A DNA stretch of 64,000 nucleotides from Closterium sp. NIES-65. Its lineage: Eukaryota; Streptophyta; Zygnematophyceae; Desmidiales; Closteriaceae. The translations under genes were made by a program, and so were the position numbers. The DNA lies in contig CANXME010002284.1 of NCBI GenBank assembly GCA_948144175.1, positions 124,001 through 188,000 of the forward strand. Direction: 5' to 3'. The notes under the pieces were generated by a model, which saw only the letters and a list, made by a program, of their open reading frames with translations, was not told the DNA's origin and ran no database searches. Position 1 is the first letter of the stretch; each line of letters starts with the position of its first letter. Of this stretch, positions 41,001 to 51,865 are shown piece by piece.

Positions 41001-44000
41001 CTACCTGGGACACACCTGAAGGGGCAGGACCCTGAGGGGGGGGGGGTCTACCGGGGGGGGACCTGGCACAAGGAAGAGCGGTGGCGAGGGGAGGGACGGA
41101 GTGCGGTAGGGGAAGAGACGGTAGTAGGGGACCGACTCGTCGAACGTGACGTCCTAGGAGGACAGAACACGGCGATAGGTGGGGTGGTAGAAATGCCACC
41201 CTGGCGCGTCAGGGGGGAAACCCAGGAAGATACAGGGAGCAGCACGAGGGCACAGCTTGTCCGCAGACAAGTTGCGGACAAACGCCCGAGATCCCCAGAC
41301 ACGGAATGCAGACGCATCGCCAACCTTCCCCGTCCACAGCAAAGCTGGGGAGGTCTCCGGCATGGAGACCCTGGGCTGAAGGTTGATCTGATGCGCCGCG
41401 TACCGGACCGCAAACGGCCAGAGAAAATGGGGGGCAGCCGCATGCATCATGGACGTACGGGCGACGTCCATGACCATGCCAATGCGGCGCTCAGCAATCC
41501 CATTTTGCTGTGGAGAGTCCGGAAGCGTGAAGGTCTGGCGGATGCCTCGTGCACGACAGTAGGCTCGCAGAAGGCCAGAGGAGAACTCTCCGCCTCTGTC
41601 AGAGTGCAGACGCAGAACAGGAAAGTCTGAGCCGAAGCTCCGCCTGAGCTGGAGACGAGCTGCGCGGATCCAGTCGATCAACACCTCAGTGACATCACCC
41701 TTGCTGCGCAAGGGGAAGACTGTGGTGTAACGCGAGTAGTCGTCAACCACCAGCAGGAAGTAGCGCTCGTGACCCTGTCCACGGACGCGGGCCGGGCCCC
41801 ACACGTCCATGTGAAGCGTCTGCAACGGGGCCTCTGTCGGAGGAAACTGAGAGGAGTGAGGGGCAGCCCGCTGGCGCCCCTCGACACAGGGGACGCAGGT
41901 AGGACCAGGCCCCGGAGGAAGGGGAGGGAGGTACCGGGGAAGACCAGAGACAAGGACACGGGAGGCCATGCTTTGGAGACGAAGCAGGGAGGGGTGACCA
42001 AGGCGGTGGTGCCAGAGGAGAGTCTCGTGAGACAGGAGACGACACGAACAGGGGGCAGACTCAGGACCAGACCTGGACGCTGCAGCAAACACTTGACCCG
42101 ACGCTGCTACCTGACCAGAAGCAGAGACTGGAGGAGACGCAGTGGTCAATGTGTACAGGCTCGACCCCGGCCGACGTGTAAACGTGGCCAGGTGTCGGCC
42201 TGTCCTAGCGTCCGTGCAGTGGGTCACCCGCTGACTCGCAGGAGTGAACTGGTGAGCCCCCGCATCCTGTAGGTCAGCACCACTCACCAGGTTCATAGAG
42301 AACGAGGGGAGGTAAAGACCAGACTGGGTGACAGAGGGGGCCGCCGGACACGGGAGGACAGTGGAGAAGTGAGCAAGGACAGGACCCCCCGAGGGGTCTG
42401 CAAGGGAGACTGCAACTGGCCGACCAAGCGGTGTGAGTGTGGTGCGGTCTCGAAAGAAGGAGCGAGAATCCCCTGAGTCAAGTGTGAAGGTGTGGGAGGC
42501 CGAAGCCGACGCTGTACCTGAGAGCGCAGACTCACCAGTACCAGAGGAAGCAGACGCACTAGCACCTAGAGCAGCAGCCTCGCTAGCACCAAGAGCAGCA
42601 CCCTCACCAGCACCTAGAGCAGCAGTCGCAATGCCCGGGTCGGGCAGGAAACTCCGGTAACAGTCACCCTCCTCACTAGTAGACACAGTATACATAGCAG
42701 CGAGAATAGCATCAAAGTCAAGGTCAAAGATAGCTACCCCTGCCCTAGACAGCTCGCCCCAGCGAGGGATCTCAGTGGCCTCAAGGAACTGGTGACGCCA
42801 AGCGTCCATCAGGCGGCCAAAGCAGCGCTGGGTGGGGTGCGCACCCCCACACTGCTCACCCGCACGGTCGCCGGTGCGCAGGACGTAGGTGCACGGACCA
42901 GTACCCCCACCCCGCTGGCGCGCTGCGTACCACTCACGGAGCTGCTGAGGGGACAGGGTCTCCCGACTGCGCTGCTGCTGCTGGCGCTGACCACCACTGG
43001 AGCCACTCCTCTGCGAAGATCCACGACCTCCTCCTCCTCCTCCTCCGCCACCGCCTCCTCCACCTCCGCCACCTCCACTCCCACTGCCACCGCCGCCGCC
43101 GCCTCCGCCTCCACTGCCGCCGCCGACACCTCCACCCCCGCCACCACTCCCACCACCACCCCCACCCCCTCCACTGCCTCCACTGCCGCCTCCACCGCCC
43201 CCGCTAGCTCCTTCAGCGCCCCTGCCCCCCTTGCCCTTGCCAGAGCGACGCTTCCCACTAGGGGTAGACGCCGCACCGACCAACTCCAGACCAAGGAGGT
43301 CGGCCGCAGCAGCAGAGGCAACAGAGGGCAAAAGAGGGGAGGTGGAACACCCCTCAAAGATGGGGGTGCGCGGGTCACCACGAGAGGCCCCTACAGCGAC
43401 TATGCTCTTCTCCGCTGCTAGGAGGGCCTTCTCGAGGAGGTCAACGGTGAGAGTGGTGGGACAGACTGAGAGAAAGTGGTCCCTGACTACGCGAAGGGAG
43501 TTAGGGAGGCGGGTGACTATGTAGTAGAGAGTGATGTACATGGGGGGGGGGGGGTTCTTGGAGCAGAATTCAGCAGGAAGCGTAGCGCGGTAGCGAGTGT
43601 CACTAGTGCGGAGGTGCGTAATGAGGTCAACGACTGTGGGAAAGGCAGCAAGGTCAGGGAAGAGGTACGGTAGCATGAGGCGGCTCAGTGCAGCTGTGGC
43701 AGGGGAGGAGTAGCGTGCAACTACAGTGTCGTACAAGGTCTGAGCACTCTTGTACTGGCTAAAGTGCGCACGCCCAGAGGTAGGTAGGTGGCAACGCACA
43801 GCAAGACGTGCAGCAGCATCGCGCGTGGCCCACTGTGAGCGGACAGTGGCGTCAGCATCAGCAGCTGGGGCAGGAGAGGCACCAGAGGTGAGGTCAAAGA
43901 GAGAGTCGGTCTGCCCTATCGCACTGTAAGAAAAGGTGCAGGTCATCTATCCAGACGTCAAAGTCAATGGCCCTACCCTCAGCGTCAAAAGCGAGGACAC

Positions 44001-44013
44001 TAGGGGTAGCCAT
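38075..44013 (-). pseudogene. Copia A gag-pol pseudogene
   Basis: From ATG 44013 (MATPSVLAFDAEGRAIDF) the order is gag, Gly-rich linker, zinc-knuckle-like motif, protease, integrase, RT and RNase H. Lesions I can place are a 4-bp loss in gag near 43905 relative to copy B; protease DSGA changed to DSGD near 42470; a CAG to TAG stop after integrase (41154); and a TAC to TAA stop before RT (39611-39613). Frame changes occur around 40700-41100. The final block 38075-39589 keeps YVDD, ADASW and SCEAE of RT/RNase H. Integrase HHCC and D,D,E residues are present. No intact product is expected. Confidence 0.9.
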
Positions 44014-44059
44014 GACAGAAGTAGACTAGCAGCGCAAACAGTAGGGTAAGGGCAGTGCG

Positions 44060-45120
44060 GAGAAAGAGGCGCTGCTCTTACCGGAGAGGGCGGCTCGAGC
44101 GACTCGGCGGTGCGGGCGGCTCGGCTGCTGGGCGGCTCGGCTGCTGGGCGGCTCGGCTGCTGGGCGGCTCGGTTGCTGGGCGGCTCGGCTGCTGGGCGGC
44201 TCGGCTGCTGGGCGGCTCGGGTGCTGGGCTGCTCGGCTGCTGGGCGGCTCGGCTGCTGGGCGGCTCGGCTGCTTGGCGGCTGGGTGGCTCTGCAGCTCGG
44301 GTGCTGGACGGCTGGGCTGCTCGGCGGTTCGGCTGCAGGGCGGTGCGGCGGTCGGCTGCTCGGCTGGGTATGGCGGCTGGGGCAGCTCGGGTGGCGGGCG
44401 GCGCTGCAGCAGGCGACGTGGCCGCAGGTAAGGGCGGCGGGGCCGCAGGTAAGGTGGCGGGGCCGCAGCGAAGGGCGGCGGGGCCGCAGGTAAGATGGCG
44501 GGGCCGTGGTAAGGTGGCGGGGCCGCAGCAGCAGGCAACGGGGCCGCAGGTAAGGGCGGCGGGGCCGCAGGTAAGGACGGCGGAGCCGCAGGTAAGGTGT
44601 CGGGGCCGCAGCAGCAGGCGACGGGGCCGCAGGTAAGGGCGGCGGGGCCGCAGCGAAGGGCGGCGAGGCCGCAGGTAAGGTGGCGGGGCCGCAGCGAAGG
44701 GCGGCGGGGCCGCAGGTAAGGGCGGCGGGGCCGCACGTAAGGTGGCGGGGCCGCAGCGAAGGGCGGCGGGGCCGCAGGTAAGGGCGGCGGGGCCGCAGGT
44801 AAGGGCGGCGAGGCCGCAGGTAAGGTGGCGGGGCCGCAGCGAAGGGCGGCGGGGCCGCAGGTAAGGGCGGCGGGGCCGCAGGTAAGGTGGCGGGGCCGAG
44901 GGTGAGGGCGGCGCGAGGGCGGCGACGGGCCGCTAAGGGTGGCGACGGGCCGCGTAGGGCGGCGTCAGGCCGCGAAGGGCGGCGACGGGCCGAGAAAGGG
45001 CGGCGCGAGGGAGGCCGCTAGGGGCGACTCGACGGGGCCGAAGGAGGCCTAGGATGGGCGCGACGGTAGAGAGGGCACACGAGGCGCGACTCGGGCCTAA
45101 GCGAAGTGCGCTCCGGGCAG
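44060..45120. repeat. GC-rich minisatellite leader of Copia A
   Basis: Upstream of gag are two consecutive tandem repeats: a unit of about 16 bp, GGCTCGGCTGCTGGGC (44108-44330), and a GCGGGGCCGCAGGTAAGG family with about 20-bp units (44395-44910), degrading to GGCGACGGGCCGC. Many units contain GCAGGTAAG on the plus strand, a strong splice-donor look-alike. Copia B has the same region with different copy number. Confidence 0.85.
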
Positions 45121-45184
45121 GAAATTAAATTTCGACTTGGTGGGCCCTAGGAACAGTTCCCACGAGGGAACCTGCTCGATACCA

Positions 45185-45312
45185 TGAGAAGAAACGAGAA
45201 TGAATGAACTATGAATGAATTGGGTACAAGTACTAACCCTAATTGGGTTGTACCCCTTGTGGGCTACCCCACTACAGCCTACACAATATGCATAAGCTAA
45301 AATGTTCTGACA
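45185..45312 (-). repeat. Copia A 5' LTR
   Basis: 128 bp; differs from the partner LTR at four positions (for example GAACTATG for GAAGTATG, and CTAAAATG for CTACAATG). Flanked by CTATG on the right. Confidence 0.9.
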
Positions 45313-45724
45313 CTATGGGGATTCGCGCGCATCCTAGGCGTTAGTCGGCAAAAACGGCCAAATTCGTCGGCGCCGAACTTTCTTGTGCGATCCAAGCCGG
45401 AAAGGCTCCGACATGTGTATTTGAACATGAGCCACCCGAATATGCAATGATATTGGGGTTCTCTAATGCTTTTCCCTACACCAATGGGGATTCGTGCGCA
45501 TCCAAACATGAGCCACTCGAATCTGCAATGATATTGGGGCTCTTAAATGCTTTTCCCTACAACTATGGGGATTCGTGCGCATCCTAAGCATTTGTCGGCA
45601 AAAACGGCCGAATTCATGGATGCCAAACTTTTCTTTGCGCACGAACCAAGCCGGAAAGGCTTCGATAAATCTATTTGAACATGAGCCACTCGAATCTGCA
45701 ATGATATTGAGGTTCTTGAATGCT
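45313..45724. repeat. Satellite remnant between Copia A and Copia B
   Basis: About two and a half 173-bp satellite monomers, one shortened by an internal deletion near 45500. The block ends inside a monomer (TTCTTGAATGCT) where the truncated Copia B starts. Confidence 0.85.
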
Positions 45725-46554
45725 AGAAGGCGGAAGACCAAGAACCTGCTGAAGGAGCGGAACGAAGTACGGGCGAGGCCGCGCGGCGACTCCAGACACA
45801 ACAGGGACAGCACCAGTACCCCCAGCGGCAGCACTAGTACCAGCAGCACCTCCAGCTCGAGTACCTCCAGCAGCACCAGTAGTACCCCAAGTAGGACTGC
45901 CTCCAGGACCGACAGAAGTAGCCTCCGCGCCAACCCCCGCAGCAGCTCCAACTCCAGAAGTACCCGCAGGCCCAGCAGCTCCAGTACTCCCAGTACAAGC
46001 ACCTCCGGGACCCGCGACACCAGCACCCTCAGCAGCAGCAGAAACTCCAGTACCCGCAGCACCTCCAGCTCCAGCAGCTCGCCTCCAACGCCGGGCAAAC
46101 CACTCACGCAGCTCCTGTGGAGAGAGTGGCTCTCGGCGAGACGAAGTACCCGGAAAACCGCCAGGCACAGCACCAGCAGGCTCAGCTCCCTCAAGCTCCG
46201 CACCTCCAAGCGTAGCACCCCCAGGCTCAGCACCCCGAGACTCAGTACCCCCAGGCTCAGCACCCCCACTCGTAGTACCCTCAGGCTCAGCACCCCCAGG
46301 CGTAGCACCCCGAGACTCAGCACCCCCAGGCTCAGCACCCCAAGTAGTAGCACCCCCAGGCTCAGCACCCCCAGTAGTAGCACCCTCAGACTCAGCACCC
46401 CTAGGCGTAGCACCCACACGCTCAACACCCCCAGAGTCAGCACCCCCATGCTCAGCACCCTCAGCAGCACCAGAGTCACCAGTAACCTCGACAGGCTCAA
46501 CTGCGTCTACCTGGGACACACATGAAGGGGAAGGACCCTGAGGGGGGAGGGGGT

Positions 46555-49332
46555 CTACCGGGGGGGGACCTGGCACAAGTTGCGGACAAACGCCCGAGAT
46601 CCCCAGACACGGAACGCAGACGCATCGCCAACCTTCCCCGTCCACAGCAAAGCTGGGGAGGTCTCCGGCATGGAGACCCTGGGCTGAAGGTTGATCTGAT
46701 GCGCCGCGTACCGGACCGAAAACAGCCACAGAAAATGGGGGGCAGCCGCATGCATCATGGACGTACGAGCGACGTCCATGACCATGCCAATGCGGCGCTC
46801 AGCAATCCCATTTTGCTGTGGAGAGTCCGGAAGCGTGAAGGTCTGGCGGATGCCTCGTGCACGATAGTAGGCTCGCAGAAGGCCAGAGGAGAACTCTCCG
46901 CCTCTGTCAGAGTGCAGACGCAGAACAGGAAAGTCCGAGCCGAAGCTCCGCCTGAGCTGGAGACGAGCTGCGCGGATCCAGTCGATCAACACCTCAGTGA
47001 CATCACCCTTGCTGCGCAAGGGGAAGACTGTGGTGTAACGCAAGTAGTCGTCAACCACCAGCAGGAAGTAGCGCTCGTGACCCTGTCCACGGACGCGGGC
47101 TGGGCCCCACACGTCCATGTGAAGCGTCTGCAGCGGGGCCTCTATCGGAGGAAACTGGGAGGAGTGAGGGGCAGCCCGCTGCCGCCCCTTGACACAGGGG
47201 ACGCAGGTAGGGCCAGGCCCCGGAGGAAGGGGAGGGAGGGACCAGGGAAGACCAGAGACAAGGACACGGGAGGCCATGCTTCGGAGACGAAGCAGGGAGG
47301 GGTGACCAAGGCGGTGGTGCCAGAGGAGAGTCTCGTGAGACAGGAGGCGACACGAACAGGGGGCAGACTCAGGACCAGACCTGGACGCTGCAGCTAACAC
47401 CTGACCCGACGCAGCTACCTGACCAGACGCAGTGACTGGAGGAGACGCACTGGTCAGTGTGTACAGGCTCGACCCCGGCCGACGTGTAAACGTGGCCAGG
47501 TGTCGGCCTGTCCGAGCGTCCGTGTAGTGGGTCACCCGCTGGCTCGCAGGAGTGAACTGGTGAACCCCCGCATCCTGTAGGTCAGCACCACTCACCAAGT
47601 TCGTAGAGAACGAGGGGAGGTAAAGACCAGACAGGGTGCCAGAGGGGGCCGCCGAACACGGGAGGACAGTGGAGAAGTGAGCAAGGACAGGACTCCCAGA
47701 GGGGTCTGCCAGGGAGACTGCAACTGGCCGACTAAGCGGCGTGAGTGTGGTGCGGTCTCGAAAGAAGGAGCGAGAAGCCCCCGAGTCAAGTGTGAAGGTG
47801 TGGGAGGCCGAAGCCGACGCAGTACCTGAGAGCGCAGACTCACCAGTACCGGAGGAAGCAGACGCACTAGCACCTAGAGCAGCAGCCTCGCTAGCACCAA
47901 GAGCAGCAGCCTCACCAGTACCTAGAGCAGCAGTCGCAATGCCCGGGTCGGGCGGGAAACACCGGTAACAGTCACCCTCCTCACTAATAGACACAGTATA
48001 CATAGCAGCAAGAATAGCATCAAATTCAAGGTCAAAGTTAGCTACCCCTGCCCTAGACAGCTCGCCCCAGCGAGGGATCTCAGTGGCCTCAGGGAACTGG
48101 TGACGCCAAGCGTCCGTCAGGCGGCCAAAGCAGCGCTGGGTGGGGTGCGCACCCCCACACTGCTCACCCGCACGGTCGCCGGTGCGCAGGACGTAGGTGC
48201 ACGGACCAGTACCCCCACCCCGCTGGCGTGCAGCGTACCACTCACGGAGCTGCTGAGGGGACAGGGTCTCCCGACTGCGCTGCTGCTGCTGGCGTTGACC
48301 ACCACTGGAGCCACTCCTCTGCGAAGATCCACGACCTCCTCCTCCTCCTCCTCCGCCACCGCCTCCTCCACCTCCGCCACCTCCACCACCTCCGCTCCCA
48401 CCGCCACCGCCGCCTCCACCTCCACTGCCGCCGCCGACACCTCCACCCCCGCCACCACTCCCACCACCACCCCCACCCCCTCCACTGCCTCCACCGCCGC
48501 CTCCACCGCCCCCGCTAGCTCCTCCAGCGCCCCTGCCCCCCTTGCCTTTGCCAGAGCGACGCTTCCCACTAGGGGTAGACGCCGCACCGACCGACTCCAG
48601 ACCAACGAGGTCGGCCGCAGCAGCAGAGGCAATAGAGGGCAAAAGAGGGGAGGGGGAACACCCCTCAAAGATGGGGGTGCGAGGGTCACCCCGAGAGGCT
48701 CCTACAGCGACTATGCTCTTTTCTGCTGCTAGGAGGGCCTTCTCGAGGAGGTCAACGGTGAGAGTGGTGGGGCAAACTGAGAGGAAGTGGTCCCTGACTA
48801 CGCGAAGGGAGTCAGGGAGACGGGTGACTATGTAGTAGAGGGTGATGTACATGGGGGGGGGGGGGGGGGGGTTCTTAGCGCAGAACTCAGCAGGAAGCGC
48901 AGCGCGGTAGCGAGTGTCACTAGTGCGGAGGTGCGTAATGAGGTCAGCCACTGTGGGAAAGGCAGCTAGGTCAGGGAAGAGGTACGGTAGCATGAGGCGG
49001 CTCAGTGCAGCAGTGGCAGGGGAGGAGTAGCGTGCAACTACAGCGTCGTACAAGGTCTGAGCACCCTTGTACTGGCTAAAGTGCGCACGCTCAGAAGTAG
49101 ACAGGTGGCGACGCACAGCAAGACGTGCAGCAGTATCGCGCGTGGCCCACTGTGAGCGGACAGTGGCGTCAGCATCAGCAGCAGGGGCAGGAGAGGCACC
49201 AGAGGTGAGGTCAAAGAGAGAGAGTCGGTCTGCCCTATCGCACTGTAAGAAAAGCTGCAGGTCATCTATCCAGACGTCAAAGTCAATGGCCCTACCCTCA
49301 GCGTCAAAAGCGAGGACACTAGGGGTAGCCAT
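46555..49332 (-). CDS. Copia B gag-protease-integrase reading frame (925 codons, truncated polyprotein)
   Basis: Starts at ATG 49332 (MATPSVLAFDAEGRAIDF). Gag is followed by a Gly-rich tract of more than 70 residues, a Cys/His motif (C-X13-C-X3-H-X4-C), protease LDSGAS, integrase HHCC ([10 protein letters not shown]...CVPC), and catalytic HMDVWG, SDRGGEF and NGIAERR. After RAFVRNL the frame jumps to CQVPPR and stops. Compared with A and C, about 200 bp is missing here, with CTTGT at the joint. The rest of the linker continues in another frame to about 45735. This is the best gag frame in the window, but it has no RT. Confidence 0.85.
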   Translation of the reverse strand: MATPSVLAFDAEGRAIDFDVWIDDLQLFLQCDRADRLSLFDLTSGASPAPAADADATVRSQWATRDTAARLAVRRHLSTSERAHFSQYKGAQTLYDAVVARYSSPATAALSRLMLPYLFPDLAAFPTVADLITHLRTSDTRYRAALPAEFCAKNPPPPPPMYITLYYIVTRLPDSLRVVRDHFLSVCPTTLTVDLLEKALLAAEKSIVAVGASRGDPRTPIFEGCSPSPLLPSIASAAAADLVGLESVGAASTPSGKRRSGKGKGGRGAGGASGGGGGGGGGSGGGGGGGGSGGGGGGVGGGSGGGGGGGGGSGGGGGGGGGGGGGGGGGGGGRGSSQRSGSSGGQRQQQQRSRETLSPQQLREWYAARQRGGGTGPCTYVLRTGDRAGEQCGGAHPTQRCFGRLTDAWRHQFPEATEIPRWGELSRAGVANFDLEFDAILAAMYTVSISEEGDCYRCFPPDPGIATAALGTGEAAALGASEAAALGASASASSGTGESALSGTASASASHTFTLDSGASRSFFRDRTTLTPLSRPVAVSLADPSGSPVLAHFSTVLPCSAAPSGTLSGLYLPSFSTNLVSGADLQDAGVHQFTPASQRVTHYTDARTGRHLATFTRRPGSSLYTLTSASPPVTASGQVAASGQVLAAASRSGPESAPCSCRLLSHETLLWHHRLGHPSLLRLRSMASRVLVSGLPWSLPPLPPGPGPTCVPCVKGRQRAAPHSSQFPPIEAPLQTLHMDVWGPARVRGQGHERYFLLVVDDYLRYTTVFPLRSKGDVTEVLIDWIRAARLQLRRSFGSDFPVLRLHSDRGGEFSSGLLRAYYRARGIRQTFTLPDSPQQNGIAERRIGMVMDVARTSMMHAAAPHFLWLFSVRYAAHQINLQPRVSMPETSPALLWTGKVGDASAFRVWGSRAFVRNLCQVPPR

Positions 49333-49399
49333 GACAGAAGTAGACTAGCAGCGCAAACAGTAGGGTAAGGGCAGTGCGGAGAAAGAGGCGCTGCTCTTA

Positions 49400-50230
49400 C
49401 CGGACAGGGCGGCTCAAGCGACTCGGCGGTGCGGGCGGCTCGGCTGCTGGGCGGCTCGGTGCTGGGCGGCTCGGCTGCAGGGCGGCTCGGCTGCTGAGCG
49501 GCTCAGCTGCTGGGCGGCTCGGCTGCTGGGCGGCTCGGCTGCTGGGCGGCTCGGCTGCTGCGCGGCTCGGCTGCTCGGCGGCTGGGGCAGCTCGGGTGGC
49601 GGGCGGCGCTGCAGCAGGCGACGGTGCCGCAGGTAAGGGCGGCAGGGCCGCAGGTAAGGTGGCGGGGCCGCAGGTAAGAGCGGCGGGGCCGCAGGTAAGG
49701 GCGGCGGGGCCGCAGGTAAGGTGGCGGGGCTGCAGCAACAGGCGACGGATCCGCATGTAAGGGCAGCGGGGCCACAGGTAAGGGCGGCGGGGCCGCAGGT
49801 AGGGCGGCGGGGCCGCAGGTAGGGCGGCGGGGCCGCTGGTAGGGCGGCGGGGCCGCTGGTAGGGCGACGGGGCCGGTACGCAGGTAGGGCGATGGGGCCG
49901 GGGCGCAGGTAGGGCGACGGGGCCGGGGCCGGGGCGCAGGTAGGGCGACGGGGCCGGGGTCGCAGGTAGGGCGACGGGGTCGGGGCCGGGACGCAGGTAG
50001 GGCGACGGGGCTAGGGCCGGGGCCGCAGGTATGGCGACGGGGCCAATCGCAGGTGGGGCGACGGGGCCGGGGTCGCAGGTAGGGCGACAGGGCCGGGGCG
50101 CAGGTAGGGCGACGGGGCCGGGGCCGTAGGTAGGGCGACGGGGTCGCTAGGGCGACGAATCAGGGGCCGCTAAGGCGGCGCGACGTGGCCGCTAGGGCGG
50201 CTCGACGAAGTCAGAGAGGGGAGCGCGACT
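49400..50230. repeat. GC-rich minisatellite leader of Copia B
   Basis: GGCTCGGCTGCTGGGC units (49435-49580), then GCGGGGCCGCAGGTAAGG units, then GGCGCAGGTAGGGCGACGG units to about 50150. Unit types and numbers differ from element A. Confidence 0.85.
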
Positions 50231-50450
50231 CGGGCTGAGCGCGCTCCGGGCAGGAAAAAAAACTTTCGACTTGGTGGGCCCTAAGCACAGTTCCCACGCG
50301 GGAACCTGCTCGATACCATGAGAAAACTGAAACAAGAATGATTGAACTATGAATGAATTGAGTACAAGTACTAGCCCTAATTGGGTTGTACCCCTTATGG
50401 GCTACCCCACTATAGCCTACACAATATGCATAAGCTACAATGTTCTGACA

Positions 50451-50935
50451 ATATTGAGGTTTTTGAATTCTTTTTCCTGCACATATGGGGATTTGTGCGC
50501 ATCATAAGCATTTGTCGGCAAAAACAGTCGAATTCATGGGCGCCGAAGTTTTCTTTGCGCACGATCCAAGCCGGAAAGGCTTCGATAAATCTATTTGAAC
50601 ATGAGCCACTCGAATCTGCAATTATATTGGGGTTCTTGAATGCTTTTCCCTACATCTATGGGGATTCGTGCGCATCCTAAGCATTTGTCGGCAAAAACAG
50701 CAGAATTCATGGGCGCCAATCTTTTCTTTGTGCACAAACCAAGCCGGAAAGGCTTTGATATGTGTATTTGAACATGAGCCACTCGAATATGCAATGATAT
50801 TGAGGTTCTTGAATGCTTTCCCCTACACCTACGGGGATTCGGGCGCATCCTAAGCATTTGTTGGCAAAAACAACCGAATTCATGGGCGCCGAACTTTTCT
50901 TTGCGCACGAACCAAGCCGGAAAGGCTCCGATACA
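50451..50935. repeat. Satellite segment left of the tyrosine-recombinase element
   Basis: Nearly three 173-bp monomers, ending GGAAAGGCTCCGATA at about 50935, where the DIRS-like element begins. Confidence 0.85.
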
Positions 50936-50949
50936 GTCAGGCAACACAG

Positions 50950-51150
50950 AGACAAATAGTAAAATATGTAAATTTTTGAATGTAGGTAACAGTTTCTAAA
51001 ATTGTGTATTGTGAATAGTGGAGATATTTGTACCAAAGCAAAATGCTTCGGCGAACTATTACTTCCCCCTCTTTTCGGTATAAAAGAGGGGGCGAAGGCC
51101 ATTTGGCCTTCACCCACGTTTTTCATTTCAAATTTTCAGTTTTCAAGTTC
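50950..51150 (+). repeat. Terminal direct repeat A1 of the DIRS-like element, with promoter
   Basis: About 200 bp that match 63237-63445 closely; the 187-bp core 50964-51150 aligns without gaps to 63259-63445. It holds three consecutive hairpins (51034-51050, 51065-51092, 51094-51111) and a TATAAAAG box at 51079-51086 within the second hairpin. Confidence 0.9.
51079..51086 (+). promoter_or_regulatory. TATA box of the DIRS-like element
   Basis: TATAAAAG lies 165 bp upstream of the first gag ATG (51251). It overlaps an 11-bp-arm inverted repeat (CCCCCTCTTTT...AAAAGAGGGGG) with a 6-base loop. The same arrangement is kept in A2 (63374-63381). Confidence 0.7.
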
Positions 51151-51250
51151 TCAATTTTTTTCGTCCAAGCTGGCGAGGACTAAGAGTCTTCCTCGCTTCA
51201 CTTCTCCCTCGACGCTCCTCTCCGACATCCTCGACCGCAACCTTGCGACT

Positions 51251-51446
51251 ATGGCGCCAACGAACAACAATAGCCCCGGGGCTAAGGACGCAACTCCTCG
51301 GCCGTCGTCGGGGGTTTGAAAAATCAACCCGGGAAACCGGCGCGGAGAAGCGAAAACGCCCCACCGAGGAAAACGCCAAGGGGCCCCACACTGGGGTGGA
51401 CGTGCTGCTCGGCGAGGGCGGCGGCACACGCTCGCGCGCGCCCTAG
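51251..51446 (+). pseudogene. DIRS-like gag, N-terminal part (frameshifted)
   Basis: ATG 51251 begins MAPTNNNSPGAKDATPRPSS and stops at 51319. A +1 frame continues directly as KSTRETGAEKRKRPTEENAK to a stop at 51446. This looks like the start of the nucleocapsid-type protein continued at 58341, separated from it by a 240-bp non-coding piece plus Copia C. Confidence 0.5.
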
Positions 51447-51522
51447 CCACGTATCAAAGTACTAAGTCGAGTTGGGCTTAGGAGCCATAGTAGCTTAGGA
51501 GAAGGTTTAGTGATCGAGTTCG

Positions 51523-51653
51523 TGAGAAAGTGTGAACGAGAATGAATGACTATGAAGTGAAGTGAATACAAATAGGAAACCCTAATTGTGTTGTACCCCC
51601 TATGGGATACCCCACTATAGCCTACAGAAACAAGTAAGCTATATGTTCTGACA
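51523..51653 (-). repeat. Copia C 3' LTR
   Basis: 131 bp, TGAGAAAGTG...TGTTCTGACA, preceded on its outer side by GTTCG. Confidence 0.92.
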
Positions 51654-51865
51654 CACCCCCATAGGCAAAGTAGGGGAGAACAAGGGGTCACAAGACCAGT
51701 CAAGCAAAGCAAAGCAAAGCTCAGGGTGGATCACAAAGTCACCACGCATTCCGAGCACAAGTTCAAAGGCCAGAAGGCCAGTTCACATGCAAGATCATAT
51801 ATAGAGATATACAAGAGTCAAGCAAGCAAGAGCAAGAGTATATATAGGCGAAGGTACAAGCAAGG

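Larger units (their letters stand above)
37740..45312 (-). mobile_element. Copia LTR retrotransposon A, full length, inactive
   Basis: The element runs in minus orientation. It has 128-bp LTRs (37740-37867 and 45185-45312; TG...CA ends; four mismatches) and a 5-bp target duplication CTATG (37735-37739 and 45313-45317) within the satellite. The primer-binding site next to the right LTR reads TGGTATCGAGCAGG on the minus strand, close to the plant initiator-Met type. The gag-pol frame is broken by several lesions, so it is dead. Confidence 0.93.
45725..50450 (-). mobile_element. Copia LTR retrotransposon B, 3' half missing
   Basis: Minus orientation. The 5' LTR is 50319-50450 (132 bp, TGAGAAAACTG...TGTTCTGACA), with primer-binding site TGGTATCGAGCAGG beside it. 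The element stops abruptly at about 45725, just after the proline-rich linker behind integrase; RT, RNase H and the 3' LTR are absent and satellite follows. The junction AGAAG could be microhomology. Confidence 0.9.

Noticed and set aside
42809-43421. Ala/Val/Glu-rich or Thr/Ser-rich ORFs in the Copia gag region (also 48117-48732)
   Set aside because: They are alternative frames of the Gly-rich tract of the real gag frame on the minus strand.
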